Assembly (NCBI GenBank): GCA_028293725.1
Contig: JAQGOE010000355.1
Location: forward strand, 7,762 to 71,761
Source: Gammaproteobacteria bacterium
GTDB lineage: Bacteria; Pseudomonadota; Gammaproteobacteria; Steroidobacterales; Steroidobacteraceae
Direction: 5' to 3'
Length of the DNA: 64,000 bases
Below, piece after piece: positions 56,296-64,000 of this stretch. The notes under the pieces were generated by a model. It worked only from the letters and a program-made list of their open reading frames with translations, was not told where the DNA came from and searched no databases. Within the stretch, counting starts at the first letter, position 1, and the number at the start of each line of letters is the position of its first letter. Made by a program: the position numbers and the translations under genes.

Positions 56296-58572
56296 TTAGA
56301 GCAGCTTGTCGAGCGTAATCGGCAGGTCGCGGATACGGATGCCCGTCGCGTTGTACACAGCATTTGCAACAGCCGCGCCAACACCTGTAATTCCAATCTC
56401 TCCGATGCCACGCAAACCCATCGGACTGTGCGGATCGGGAATGTCGTTCCAGATCACGTCGATCTCTGGAACGTCCAGGTGAACCGGCACATGATATTCG
56501 GCCAGCGAGGGGTTCATGATCCGTCCGTGGCGCTCGTCGAACAGTGTTTCCTCAGTCAGCGCAAGCCCCAGCCCCATGATGATCCCGCCGCGGAACTGGC
56601 TCGCCGCTGTCTTCGGGTTGAGGATGCGACCGGTATCGAAAGAGCCGAGCCAGCGGGATACTCGTACTTCGCCGGTGATGGCATTGACACGCGCCTCGCA
56701 GAACTGCGCGCCGTAGGAAAACATCGAATGTTTCTTCATTTCGGAAGGCTCGGAGCCCGACCCGTCGCAGGTGATCTCGTCTTTACCGGAGCGCCGCAGA
56801 ATCGAACTATAACTCTCGAAACGGGTGGGTCGTTTGCGGTCGCACAGACCTGCGTCACGCGCCTCGATCTGTGTTGGCTCGAGCCCAGCCAACGGCGAGC
56901 TCTTGCCCGCAAGCTGTAGAAGTTGCTCGAAGAGTTTCTCGGCCGCGGCGGTAACGGCCGCGACAATGGTGGCGCTTTGTGAGGATCCGCCCGCGACCGT
57001 ACCGTTCGGCAAGGCCGAGTCGCCATATTCGAATGTCACCCGATCGACCGGCAGCCCCAACTTCTCCGCGGCAACTTGTGCCTGCACGGTCGCAGTCCCC
57101 ATACCCATTTCATGGCTGCCCATCTGGACGACGGCGCGACCGTCGGCGGTCAGTCGAATTTTTGCCGCCCCGCCGGGCATGCGGTAGTACGGGTAAATTG
57201 CGGTTGCGACACCGTGTCCGATGAGCCAATCGCCGTCGCGCTGCGACCGAGGGGCTGAGCTACGTTTTGCCCAACCAAACTGCTGCGCTCCGCGTTCATA
57301 GGCTTCCAGCAGGGCTCTCTGGGAAAAAGCCAGCCCGGTCGTCGGATCCCGCTTCGGCTCGATCCGCCGCCGCAGCTCGATGGGATCGAGGTCCAACTCC
57401 ACTGCCAGCTCATCGAGCGCGCTCTCCAGCGCGAAGGTACCGACCGACTCTCCCGGCGCCCGCATGAACGTGTTGGCGACCATGTCGATTTCGATGATCT
57501 CCTGGGAGATCAAATACGACTCAGCCGCGTAGAGGTGCCGCGCGGGAAAGGTGAATTGCTCCGGACAGTCGTTGTGAGTGGTCATCGCGGCAATGCCGGT
57601 GTGGATTAGCGAAGTGAGCTTGCCATCCTCACGCGCACCCAACGCCACCCGTTGCTCCGTCGTCGTGCGACCACCCGTGATCCGGAATACACCCTCGCGG
57701 GAAAGCGCGAGCCGGACGGGCTTGCCGAGCTGCCTCGCCGCGGCGGCCGCGAGAACGTGGTGATTCCACAAAGCCTTGTTGCCGAATCCTCCACCAACGA
57801 ACGGTGACAGCACACGAACCTTTTCCTCCGGCAGACCAAACACGTGCGCGAGGCTGGATCGCGTGAGATGCACCATTTGCGTCGAGTCGTGCACAGTGAG
57901 CGCATCGCCATCCCAAGAGACGGTGACGGCGTGCGGCTCGATTGCACAATGGTTGTATCGGGGAGTTAGATAGATATGGTCAACACGTAACGGCGCTTTT
58001 GCAAGCGCGGCTTCGGCGTCTCCGACGGCGATCTTTGCCGGCTCACCCAACACGTTCTTCGGGGGCTTCGCCTTCGAGCGGTTTTCCTCGAACGAGATAT
58101 CCGCTTTCTCGGGGCGGTACGTGACGCGAATCAGTGAGGCTGCGTAGTCGGCCTGCTCCTGGGTCTTAGCAACGACCAGGGCCACAGGTTGACCATTCCA
58201 ATGAACGCTTGCGTCCTGCATCACCGGCAGGTTGCTCGCAGCCGCTCCTTGTGGGAACAGGGGTGGCGCCGCCAGCTTGGGCGCATTCTCGTGAGTCATC
58301 ACGAACAGCACACCTGGTGCCGCTTTGGCGTCCACAGTCTCTATTGATGTGACACGGCCGCGCGCAATCCCGCTAAAACAGAGGGCGGCATAGGTGAGGT
58401 CCGGGAAAGGGATTTCCGCCGCGAAGCGGGCCTTACCGGTTACCTTCAGGGGCCCGTCAACCCGGGGAAGCGGTTGACCCACTACATTGGGCTGCTGTTC
58501 GCCGGCCCGCGGTAGTCCACGTCGGTTGTTGGGACGCCTCGCCGTCTTCAATGGTTTCCGTGCAGCGCCCAT
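56296..58572 (-). CDS. Molybdenum hydroxylase large subunit (PaoC-like)
   Basis: 758 residues. Xanthine-dehydrogenase-family Mo-binding subunit: GKARFAAEIPFPDLTYAAL at the start, FVGGGFGNK, HLTRSSLAHVFGLPEEKVRV, MRAPGESVGTFALES, and the catalytic Glu in RGIGEIGITGVGAA near the end. It binds the molybdopterin cytosine dinucleotide cofactor and hydroxylates aldehydes or N-heterocycles. It starts 5 bp after the PaoB-like gene stop. No Tat signal on this or the partner subunits. Confidence 0.93.
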   Translation of the reverse strand: MGAARKPLKTARRPNNRRGLPRAGEQQPNVVGQPLPRVDGPLKVTGKARFAAEIPFPDLTYAALCFSGIARGRVTSIETVDAKAAPGVLFVMTHENAPKLAAPPLFPQGAAASNLPVMQDASVHWNGQPVALVVAKTQEQADYAASLIRVTYRPEKADISFEENRSKAKPPKNVLGEPAKIAVGDAEAALAKAPLRVDHIYLTPRYNHCAIEPHAVTVSWDGDALTVHDSTQMVHLTRSSLAHVFGLPEEKVRVLSPFVGGGFGNKALWNHHVLAAAAARQLGKPVRLALSREGVFRITGGRTTTEQRVALGAREDGKLTSLIHTGIAAMTTHNDCPEQFTFPARHLYAAESYLISQEIIEIDMVANTFMRAPGESVGTFALESALDELAVELDLDPIELRRRIEPKRDPTTGLAFSQRALLEAYERGAQQFGWAKRSSAPRSQRDGDWLIGHGVATAIYPYYRMPGGAAKIRLTADGRAVVQMGSHEMGMGTATVQAQVAAEKLGLPVDRVTFEYGDSALPNGTVAGGSSQSATIVAAVTAAAEKLFEQLLQLAGKSSPLAGLEPTQIEARDAGLCDRKRPTRFESYSSILRRSGKDEITCDGSGSEPSEMKKHSMFSYGAQFCEARVNAITGEVRVSRWLGSFDTGRILNPKTAASQFRGGIIMGLGLALTEETLFDERHGRIMNPSLAEYHVPVHLDVPEIDVIWNDIPDPHSPMGLRGIGEIGITGVGAAVANAVYNATGIRIRDLPITLDKLL

Positions 58573-58577
58573 ACGCT

Positions 58578-59561
58578 TTATCCTCCAACCAATTCACTCA
58601 GGCAAGCCACGATGGTTCGCCTGGCGAGCTCAATTTTGAAAGTGTTGCCGCCCCATCCCCGCGCCTGCTCCAATTCAGCGTCCGCGGCCGCCTTAAAATG
58701 AGAGGCTGACGCCTCAGTGCCCCGCAGAGCAGCCTCCGCCTTCCACGCCCGCCACGGCTTGTGCGCAACTCCACCCAACGCCAGCCGCACATCCTCTACA
58801 GTGCCATCGTCCGCAACTCGCATCGCCGCGGCGACCGACACGAGCGCGAATGCGTAGCTCGCACGATCGCGGATTTTTCGGTATGTCGAATTGCTCGCGA
58901 ACGAACACGGCTGGATCTCAATCGCCGTAATGAGTTCCGCGGGGCCCAGCTCGGTCTCGATGTCAGGAGTCTCACCGGGCAGACGGTGAAGGTCAGTCAG
59001 TTTGATGGCACGCGTGCCTGCTGGGCCTTCCAGGTGGACGATTGCATCCAGGGCAGCGAGCGCCACGCACATATCCGATGGATGGGTGGCAATACATGCC
59101 GGCGAGGCACCCAGAATCGCGTGCATCCTGTTGAAACCCCCGACAGCATCACAGCCCGCACCGCGTGTGCGCTTGTTGCAGCGGGCCGATTCGTCATAGA
59201 AATACAAACAGCGGGTCCGCTGCAGGATATTTCCGCCGACGGTCGCCATATTGCGGATCTGACCGGATGCGCCCGCGAGGACCGCACGAGCCAGAAGCGG
59301 ATAGCGCTGCCGAATCATTCGATCGGCGGCGAGCGCGGTGTTCTTGACCGCCGCTCCGATGATGACGCTGCCGTCCTCCCGCGCGGCGATCTCTTGAGAC
59401 AGACCCGTTACATCGATCAGCGCTCGCGGTGTCTCGATCGTTTCACGCATCAGATCGACTAGATTCGTCCCTCCGCCAAGGTAACGAGTGCCGGTCTGTG
59501 CGGCGGCCAGCCGGATGGCCTCCGCGGGGTTGCGGGCACGCGCATAGTCGAATTGCATCAT
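58578..59561 (-). CDS. Molybdenum hydroxylase FAD subunit with extra [4Fe-4S] site (PaoB-like)
   Basis: 327 residues. ATG at 59561 overlaps the stop of the 2Fe-2S subunit (ATGA). FAD motifs are YLGGGTNLVDLM and ATVGGNILQ. Four Cys (RTRCLYFYDES, RCNKRTRG, AGCDAVGG, SPACIATHPSD) match the [4Fe-4S] insertion of Escherichia coli PaoB, distinguishing it from plain xanthine dehydrogenase subunits. It passes electrons from the molybdenum and iron-sulfur centres to FAD. Confidence 0.93.
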   Translation of the reverse strand: MMQFDYARARNPAEAIRLAAAQTGTRYLGGGTNLVDLMRETIETPRALIDVTGLSQEIAAREDGSVIIGAAVKNTALAADRMIRQRYPLLARAVLAGASGQIRNMATVGGNILQRTRCLYFYDESARCNKRTRGAGCDAVGGFNRMHAILGASPACIATHPSDMCVALAALDAIVHLEGPAGTRAIKLTDLHRLPGETPDIETELGPAELITAIEIQPCSFASNSTYRKIRDRASYAFALVSVAAAMRVADDGTVEDVRLALGGVAHKPWRAWKAEAALRGTEASASHFKAAADAELEQARGWGGNTFKIELARRTIVACLSELVGG

Positions 59562-60067
59562 GGCCCTTCCTCCGCGGCGAAGACTTCTTGTATCGCACCG
59601 ACAATGCCGTTGTAGGCGCCGCAGCGGCACAGATTTCCGCTCATCCTTTCGCGCAGCTCGTCGTGCGTCAGATCTATTGCATCGGCACATAGATCGTCCG
59701 TCAGCACACTCGGGAGCCCGCGCTCGAGCTCATCGGCCATCCCGATTGCCGAGCAAATCTGTCCCGGCGTGCAATAGCCGCACTGGAATCCATCATGCTG
59801 GATGAATGCGCGTTGCAGAGGGTGCAGCCCAGACCGTGTTGCCAATCCCTCGATGGTCGTGATCGAGCGGCCCTCGTACTGCACGGCCAGAGCGAGGCAC
59901 GAGTTGATTCTCATCCCATCCACGAGAACGGTACAGGCACCGCAGGCGCCCTGGTTGCAACCCTTCTTCGTCCCGGAGAGATGCAAGTTGTCCCGCAGCA
60001 GATCCACAAGGGATGTGCGGGGGTCCAGCACGAGGTCATAATCTACGCCGTTGACCGTGAAGCGCAT
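59558..60067 (-). CDS. Molybdenum hydroxylase 2Fe-2S subunit (PaoA-like)
   Basis: 169 residues from the ATG at 60067, preceded by GGGAG. The plant-ferredoxin-like 2Fe-2S cluster (GCNQGACGACTVLVDG) is followed by the second cluster (GFQCGYCTPGQICSA, GNLCRCGAY). Escherichia coli PaoA carries a Tat leader; here the protein starts directly with MRFTVNGVDYDLVLDP, so the complex should be cytoplasmic. First gene of a three-gene unit. Confidence 0.93.
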   Translation of the reverse strand: MRFTVNGVDYDLVLDPRTSLVDLLRDNLHLSGTKKGCNQGACGACTVLVDGMRINSCLALAVQYEGRSITTIEGLATRSGLHPLQRAFIQHDGFQCGYCTPGQICSAIGMADELERGLPSVLTDDLCADAIDLTHDELRERMSGNLCRCGAYNGIVGAIQEVFAAEEGP

Positions 60068-60200
60068 TGGCTCGCTCCCATGAATGAGCCCGAAAGAGCG
60101 TTGTGGGGTAGCAAGCAACCGGTGTACCCAGCTTGGAGTCGATAGCTCGACCCGCCCTATTCCGACGCGCGATGTTGGGCGTGATATCGCCGCGCGTGGG

Positions 60201-61037
60201 TCACAACAATACGGGATATCGCCACTGTTCCGCTTGCGCCTCGAGCTCCGATACCCGACTCAGCGTCGTGTCTGGGCTCAAGTTCACGCCCTCCAGGAGC
60301 AATAGCGCGCGAACTGGCGCGAGCGTGCTGTCGGTGAAGACGTCCGCAACGGCCGATCGCAGCGCCTGTACAGTCGCCTCCCCGGTTTGCGCCGAAGTAA
60401 CGAAAGGCAAACAGGGGCTGCTCGGGGTCCAGTCGATGACTTTGACCTGCGATGTCAGGCGAGTGTGAAATCGTTGCAGATGCCCGAGGGTCACGCAATC
60501 GACCGCAGTGACGTCGGCCTCGCCCGCCGCGACGAGCTCGATGCTTTTGTGGTGAGAGCCGCTGAAACTGACCGACCGGAAAAAACGGGTGCCGCCTGAA
60601 ACAGGCGCCAGCGCAGCCCGAAACAGGTTCATGCCGCTATTGGAGTCCGGCTCGTTCACCACACAGCGCCGCTCGCGCAGGTCCTCGAGGGAGTTCACGG
60701 GCTCGTCAGCGTGAACGACAATCGCGCTGCGATAGGAATCTGCAATGCAGCCCGGGGCGTTATAGCGCGGGGTGGAAATGATCCTCAGTCGCTCGCGAAG
60801 GGACTTGGAAACAGGATACTCGCAAGCTTGGCCAAACAGGAGCCCGGGGTGAACCCAGACTTCGCGGTGCCCCAGGTCTCGTGTCAGTCGCTCAGGCACT
60901 GGCGTGACGCCTTTTGTCCGCAGCCTTTGAACCAGTGCAGACCAGAACCGATCGTGCGCATCCCGTAACTCGGGAAAATCGTACATCGGCAAGGCGGCGA
61001 TCCGGATCGGCACGACTTCTGCTGTGGTCATGCTCAC
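60201..61037 (-). CDS. PhnD-like substrate-binding protein without signal peptide
   Basis: 278 residues. GTG at 61037 forms a GTGA overlap with the desaturase stop (ATG at 61031 is the next choice). PhnD-type features: RIAALPMYDFPELRDAHDRF at the start, RSAIVVHADEPVNSLEDLRE, VNEPDSNSGMNLFRAAL and GEADVTAVDCVTLGHL. PhnD family members bind phosphate, phosphonate or similar anions for ABC transporters. This one has no signal peptide and no ABC partner genes, so it may be a cytoplasmic sensor or enzyme-associated protein. Confidence 0.85.
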   Translation of the reverse strand: MSMTTAEVVPIRIAALPMYDFPELRDAHDRFWSALVQRLRTKGVTPVPERLTRDLGHREVWVHPGLLFGQACEYPVSKSLRERLRIISTPRYNAPGCIADSYRSAIVVHADEPVNSLEDLRERRCVVNEPDSNSGMNLFRAALAPVSGGTRFFRSVSFSGSHHKSIELVAAGEADVTAVDCVTLGHLQRFHTRLTSQVKVIDWTPSSPCLPFVTSAQTGEATVQALRSAVADVFTDSTLAPVRALLLLEGVNLSPDTTLSRVSELEAQAEQWRYPVLL

Positions 61038-61936
61038 CGCATGTCCGCTTCCAGGGCCGTCGACGGATGCTCCGCCGTGATGAACGGACGCAAGAGATAC
61101 TCCCGGGCCACCTCGGCATAGCCATTAAATATCCTGCCAGCCCTCACGTTCGATTGGCGCATCTGCCTCCAGAGGCGGGGTAACTCGTACCACGGCACAT
61201 GTGGATGGGCGTGATGTGCGACATGCAGGTTGTTGTTGAGGAAAATCAATGCCCAGAACGAATTAGCCTCCACGACGTTGGTGCGATGTGGAGAGTGATC
61301 ATCGGCCCGATGCTCGGCGAACGAACGCAGATGGGTCAGGGCTATGCTCGGGTACACCACCAGCAGTAGATAAACAACGGGCGCTATATGGCAAACTTCG
61401 CAGATCCAGACCAATACCCCGGCCGTTCCCAGGGCGTGCGCAACCCAGATGCGCCGACGACGTCTGTCAGTGCGCGCGATCCTCAGCTCTTCCGACCAGA
61501 AGGTGATGATGGCAATGACCGGTCCCAAGATCAAACGACCGGCGAGCGTGCAGTTCCCCTGCAAGATGGCGCGGCGCAGCCGCCCCACTCGTGCAAGATG
61601 TCCTGGCGGCAGGTAAAACGACTCGGGATCATGCTCTACTTCGGTGAGGCGCCGGCCGGAGTGCCGGTGATGTTGAATGTGGGTCAGGCGATAGATGGGA
61701 TAAGGAACCCACAACGAAAGCGGCAGTCCGCCGATCGCGGCGTTGATTCTCCTCGACCCGGTCGGGTGACCGTGAATGGTTTCGTGTTGCAAGGAGCCAT
61801 ACCATGTGAGCAGTACACTCCCGATGGGCGCGGCGAGCCACAGCGGCAGCCAGCGGAAAGAGAGGCTCCATAATACGAAACCGCAGAGAATGAGGCCTGC
61901 GACGCACAATGTGCGCCAGTTCAATCTGGATTGCAT
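61034..61936 (-). CDS. Membrane fatty acid desaturase
   Basis: 300 residues from the ATG at 61936 (GTG at 61960 is possible). Three His boxes: HETIHGH, HIQHHRHS and HVAHHAHP bind the di-iron centre. Four or so membrane segments (LCVAGLILCGFVLWSL, IGSVLLTWYGSL, WVAHALGTAGVLVWI, VYLLLVVYPSIALTH). It would desaturate or hydroxylate lipids or beta-carotene-type substrates. Its stop overlaps the PhnD-like start, so the two are translationally coupled. Convergent neighbours are absent; the promoter lies in the gap to the right. Confidence 0.9.
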   Translation of the reverse strand: MQSRLNWRTLCVAGLILCGFVLWSLSFRWLPLWLAAPIGSVLLTWYGSLQHETIHGHPTGSRRINAAIGGLPLSLWVPYPIYRLTHIQHHRHSGRRLTEVEHDPESFYLPPGHLARVGRLRRAILQGNCTLAGRLILGPVIAIITFWSEELRIARTDRRRRRIWVAHALGTAGVLVWICEVCHIAPVVYLLLVVYPSIALTHLRSFAEHRADDHSPHRTNVVEANSFWALIFLNNNLHVAHHAHPHVPWYELPRLWRQMRQSNVRAGRIFNGYAEVAREYLLRPFITAEHPSTALEADMR

Positions 61937-62346
61937 TCGGGGGAACAACCTCGGAAACACGCCGCAATGTTAGTGCCTGCGCGGTAACATTTGGGTTGGA
62001 GTCCCGTTCGCTTTGAGTTACCTGTCTTCTGGGAATAAGGACATTCCTGATTGAGCATGCCGCCCAGCCAGGGGCCCTGCGATGGAACAGTCCGGTGTCC
62101 GATCTTGGAGAATCTGCGTCCTCGGACGACACCGACCTTGGGTTCCGGCAATAAGAGGTATTGAAGACCAATGTGCTCAAGTCGGTGAACTGCAAGGGCC
62201 GCTCTTCAGACCAGGCCAACACGGTTCTGTTTGAAAACCCATGTCTGCCGATTCCCACATGTTCTCCAGTTCGCCGGCATGGCAGCTTTACCCCCGTTGG
62301 GCCGCAGAGCCTCACGAAACCCTAAGGGAATCAGGAACTCATTACC
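61937..62346. other. Divergent intergenic region, nothing recognised
   Basis: About 410 bp between the desaturase (leftward) and the thaumatin-like gene (rightward). Both promoters should lie here. No clear palindrome, promoter box or small gene was identified; short open frames have no protein-like composition. Confidence 0.4.
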
Positions 62347-63531
62347 ATGAATGGAAAACTCTTTCCGCGCAACCGTCTTGTCGTGCTGCTAGCCTCGATA
62401 GTGGCTCTGACATGCGGGACCGCTATTGCCGCAGACTTCACGGTCGTTAACAAGTGCAGTTACACGGTCTATCCCGGCATCTATCCGGCCACCTATGCCA
62501 ATGGGGGCTGGCAAATGTCTCCCGGTACGCAAGTTAGCTTTACGCTCAACTCAGGCTGGATCGGCCGCATCTGGGGGCGCACTGGATGCAATGGTGCGAA
62601 CCCCGCGGTCTGCTCCACCGGCCAGTGCGGTGGTGAAGGATTACAGTGTGCCGGCACGACGGGCGTGGCGGGCACCTCGCTCGCGGAATTCAACCTGAAC
62701 GCCAATGGAACCGACTGGTACGACGTGAGCTACGTCGACGGATTCGACAACCCCATCGGTATCAGTATTTCCAACCCAAGTTGCGCGTCGCCGAACACCT
62801 GCAGCAGTACGCCGGTGAACGCGTGTTCCGGTGACCTGCGCAGCGGTGGTGACTGCCTCAGCCCGTGCACTGTTTTCAACACCGACCAGTTCTGCTGCCG
62901 TGGCGCCTATGGCACCCAGGCAACCTGCGTCGTGGCGAACTGGCCCGCGGCCGAGCAGTCGTTCGTCACGAACATCCACAACTCCTGCCCTGGCGAGTAT
63001 GCATATGCCTACGACGATGCGAACGGACTACACACCTGCGCAACCGGGTCCAACTACACGGTGACCTTCTGCCCCGATGGCAGCGCTGGCGCCGGCGGCG
63101 CGAGCTTCAACGGCTCCCATACGCTGACTCCCGGGAACGCCACGGGGTCGCGGCTGGATGACTTCTTGGCAGACACGGCCAACGGCAGCCTGATCGACAT
63201 CTACTCGGCCAACGGCAGCCCCGCTCAAACCTGGGTGTTTGCCAACAACGGCGTCGTACCCTCCGGCTACTATAACATCGCCATCTCCTTCGGCGCCTAC
63301 TGCCTCACGGCCGCCGGATCCGAGCCGAACTCCGCCGTGAATATCCAGGGTTGCAACGGATCCGCGGGCCAGGCATGGGAGATCACCGGCAGCAGCGGCA
63401 ACTACCAGCTTCATCCGGCCACCAACCCTGCTCTTTGCCTGGATGTCTATTATGGAGGGACCGCTAATGAGACGCCGGTATTGGCATACACGTGCACCGG
63501 CAATAACAACCAGAGCTGGGCCATCAACTAG
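62347..63531 (+). CDS. Secreted thaumatin-like protein fused to a ricin-type beta-trefoil
   Basis: 394 residues. Signal peptide (RLVVLLASIVALTCGTAIAA). Residues 29-250 form a thaumatin domain with 16 Cys, the canonical number for large plant and animal thaumatins, and the acidic-cleft pattern (GRIWGRTGC, SLAEFNLN, DWYDVSYVDGFDNPI, YAYAYDD). Residues 265-394 form a RICIN lectin with QxW motifs (PAQTWVF, AGQAWEI, NNQSWAIN). Thaumatins can bind or cut beta-glucans and inhibit fungi; the lectin adds sugar binding. It sits 2 bp ahead of the DsbA-like gene. Confidence 0.92.
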   Translation: MNGKLFPRNRLVVLLASIVALTCGTAIAADFTVVNKCSYTVYPGIYPATYANGGWQMSPGTQVSFTLNSGWIGRIWGRTGCNGANPAVCSTGQCGGEGLQCAGTTGVAGTSLAEFNLNANGTDWYDVSYVDGFDNPIGISISNPSCASPNTCSSTPVNACSGDLRSGGDCLSPCTVFNTDQFCCRGAYGTQATCVVANWPAAEQSFVTNIHNSCPGEYAYAYDDANGLHTCATGSNYTVTFCPDGSAGAGGASFNGSHTLTPGNATGSRLDDFLADTANGSLIDIYSANGSPAQTWVFANNGVVPSGYYNIAISFGAYCLTAAGSEPNSAVNIQGCNGSAGQAWEITGSSGNYQLHPATNPALCLDVYYGGTANETPVLAYTCTGNNNQSWAIN

Positions 63532-63533
63532 GA

Positions 63534-64000
63534 ATGAATGTGCACATGTTCAACAAACTCCCAGGTCTCGCTGTTTTCCTGCTGTCGGCAGCAGGTGCAT
63601 ACGGTTCGCAGCCGAGTGACGCCGACATCGCCAAGCTGAAGGATGACGTCGCGCGGCTCAGTACCCAACAGCAGCAGATCCTCGACAGCCTGGATGAGCT
63701 GAAGAAAATGATCAAAGGTCCGGGGCAGCCGGCCTTGAAGCCGCCGGCGACCATGAGCCTTGCTGGCGAGCCTTTCAAAGGGGAGCGCACCGCAACCTTG
63801 GCCATCATCGAGTATGCCGACTTTCAGTGTCCGTTTTGCCGGCATTTCGAGCACGACGTCTACCCGAAGAACAGCGACGGCTATATCAACACCGGCAAGG
63901 TGAAGTACTTCCATCGCGACATGCCACTCCCCTTTCACCAAGGAGCCATGCCGGCCGCGCGCGCAGCCCACTGCGCGTCCGAGCAGGGCAAGTTCTGGGA
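63534..64000 (+). CDS. DsbA-like thiol oxidoreductase (N-terminal part, runs off the right edge)
   Basis: About 155 residues are visible. Signal peptide (LPGLAVFLLSAAGAYGS), then a short coiled coil (DIAKLKDDVARLSTQQQQIL and DSLDELKKMIKG), then the thioredoxin fold with EYADFQCPFCRHFEHDVYP, the CPFC active site of BdbD/DsbA relatives. The coiled coil resembles the oligomerising part of ScsC/DsbG-type proteins. It starts 2 bp after the thaumatin gene stop, so it probably helps oxidise that Cys-rich product in the periplasm. The rest of the gene lies outside the window. Confidence 0.88.
   Translation, partial: MNVHMFNKLPGLAVFLLSAAGAYGSQPSDADIAKLKDDVARLSTQQQQILDSLDELKKMIKGPGQPALKPPATMSLAGEPFKGERTATLAIIEYADFQCPFCRHFEHDVYPKNSDGYINTGKVKYFHRDMPLPFHQGAMPAARAAHCASEQGKFW

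Overview
The window is high-GC, densely packed proteobacterial chromosome. FixLJ-type regulation, a PqiABC system, OprB-like and other outer-membrane barrels, Tat and lipoprotein signals, and DUF6502/DUF5666 genes suggest a gammaproteobacterium, possibly near Steroidobacter or Nevskiales. That placement is inference from gene content. I saw no tRNA, rRNA, CRISPR array, insertion sequence or phage gene.

Region 1 (1-15,950) looks like an oxygen- and energy-related island. It holds the start of a glycogen debranching enzyme, a hybrid histidine kinase, a FixL-type kinase whose PAS domain keeps the heme-pocket residues, a FixJ-type regulator, a diheme cytochrome c and a triple-BON protein. These are followed by a complete nine-gene N-type ATPase operon (atpDCQRBEFAG) and a phosphoketolase. 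A plausible reading is that low oxygen sensed by FixL/FixJ switches on an auxiliary rotary ATPase and phosphoketolase metabolism. No FixJ target is proven here.

Region 2 (16,000-22,700) is a looser stretch. It contains a secreted DUF2380 protein, a patch of decayed genes (HAF repeat, acyl-carrier-like and MerR/TPR remnants), an ATP-dependent DNA ligase, small stress-type proteins and an OprB-like porin.

Region 3 (22,700-40,420) is catabolic and envelope-related. A GntR regulator and an AAHS transporter diverge from a phytanoyl-CoA dioxygenase across a promoter that carries a perfect 18-bp palindrome. Then come a two-pore-helix-type channel, an outer-membrane barrel remnant and pqiABC coupled to a PucR-type regulator. 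After these lie a deleted enoyl-CoA hydratase, a type II NADH dehydrogenase, a CoA-transferase/acyl-CoA dehydrogenase chimera, a sedolisin, an SDR/TetR divergon with twin operators, and a VapBC pair.

Region 4 (40,600-47,960) carries stand-alone metabolic genes: a Tat-exported carotenoid oxygenase, a phosphoesterase, an FMN reductase fused to an NTF2-like domain, an aldo/keto reductase, a PadR regulator and a methyltransferase.

Region 5 (47,960-53,420) is centred on a DUF6502-DUF5666 pair and a second sedolisin. Two near-identical palindromes (TATATGAGAC-N5-GTCTCATATA type) and three half-sites precede its transcription units, which suggests a local regulon.

Region 6 (53,400-64,000) has a DUF3943 barrel behind a PaoABC-like molybdenum hydroxylase, a desaturase translationally coupled to a leaderless PhnD-like protein, and a thaumatin-ricin secreted protein followed two bases later by a DsbA-like oxidoreductase that runs off the right edge.
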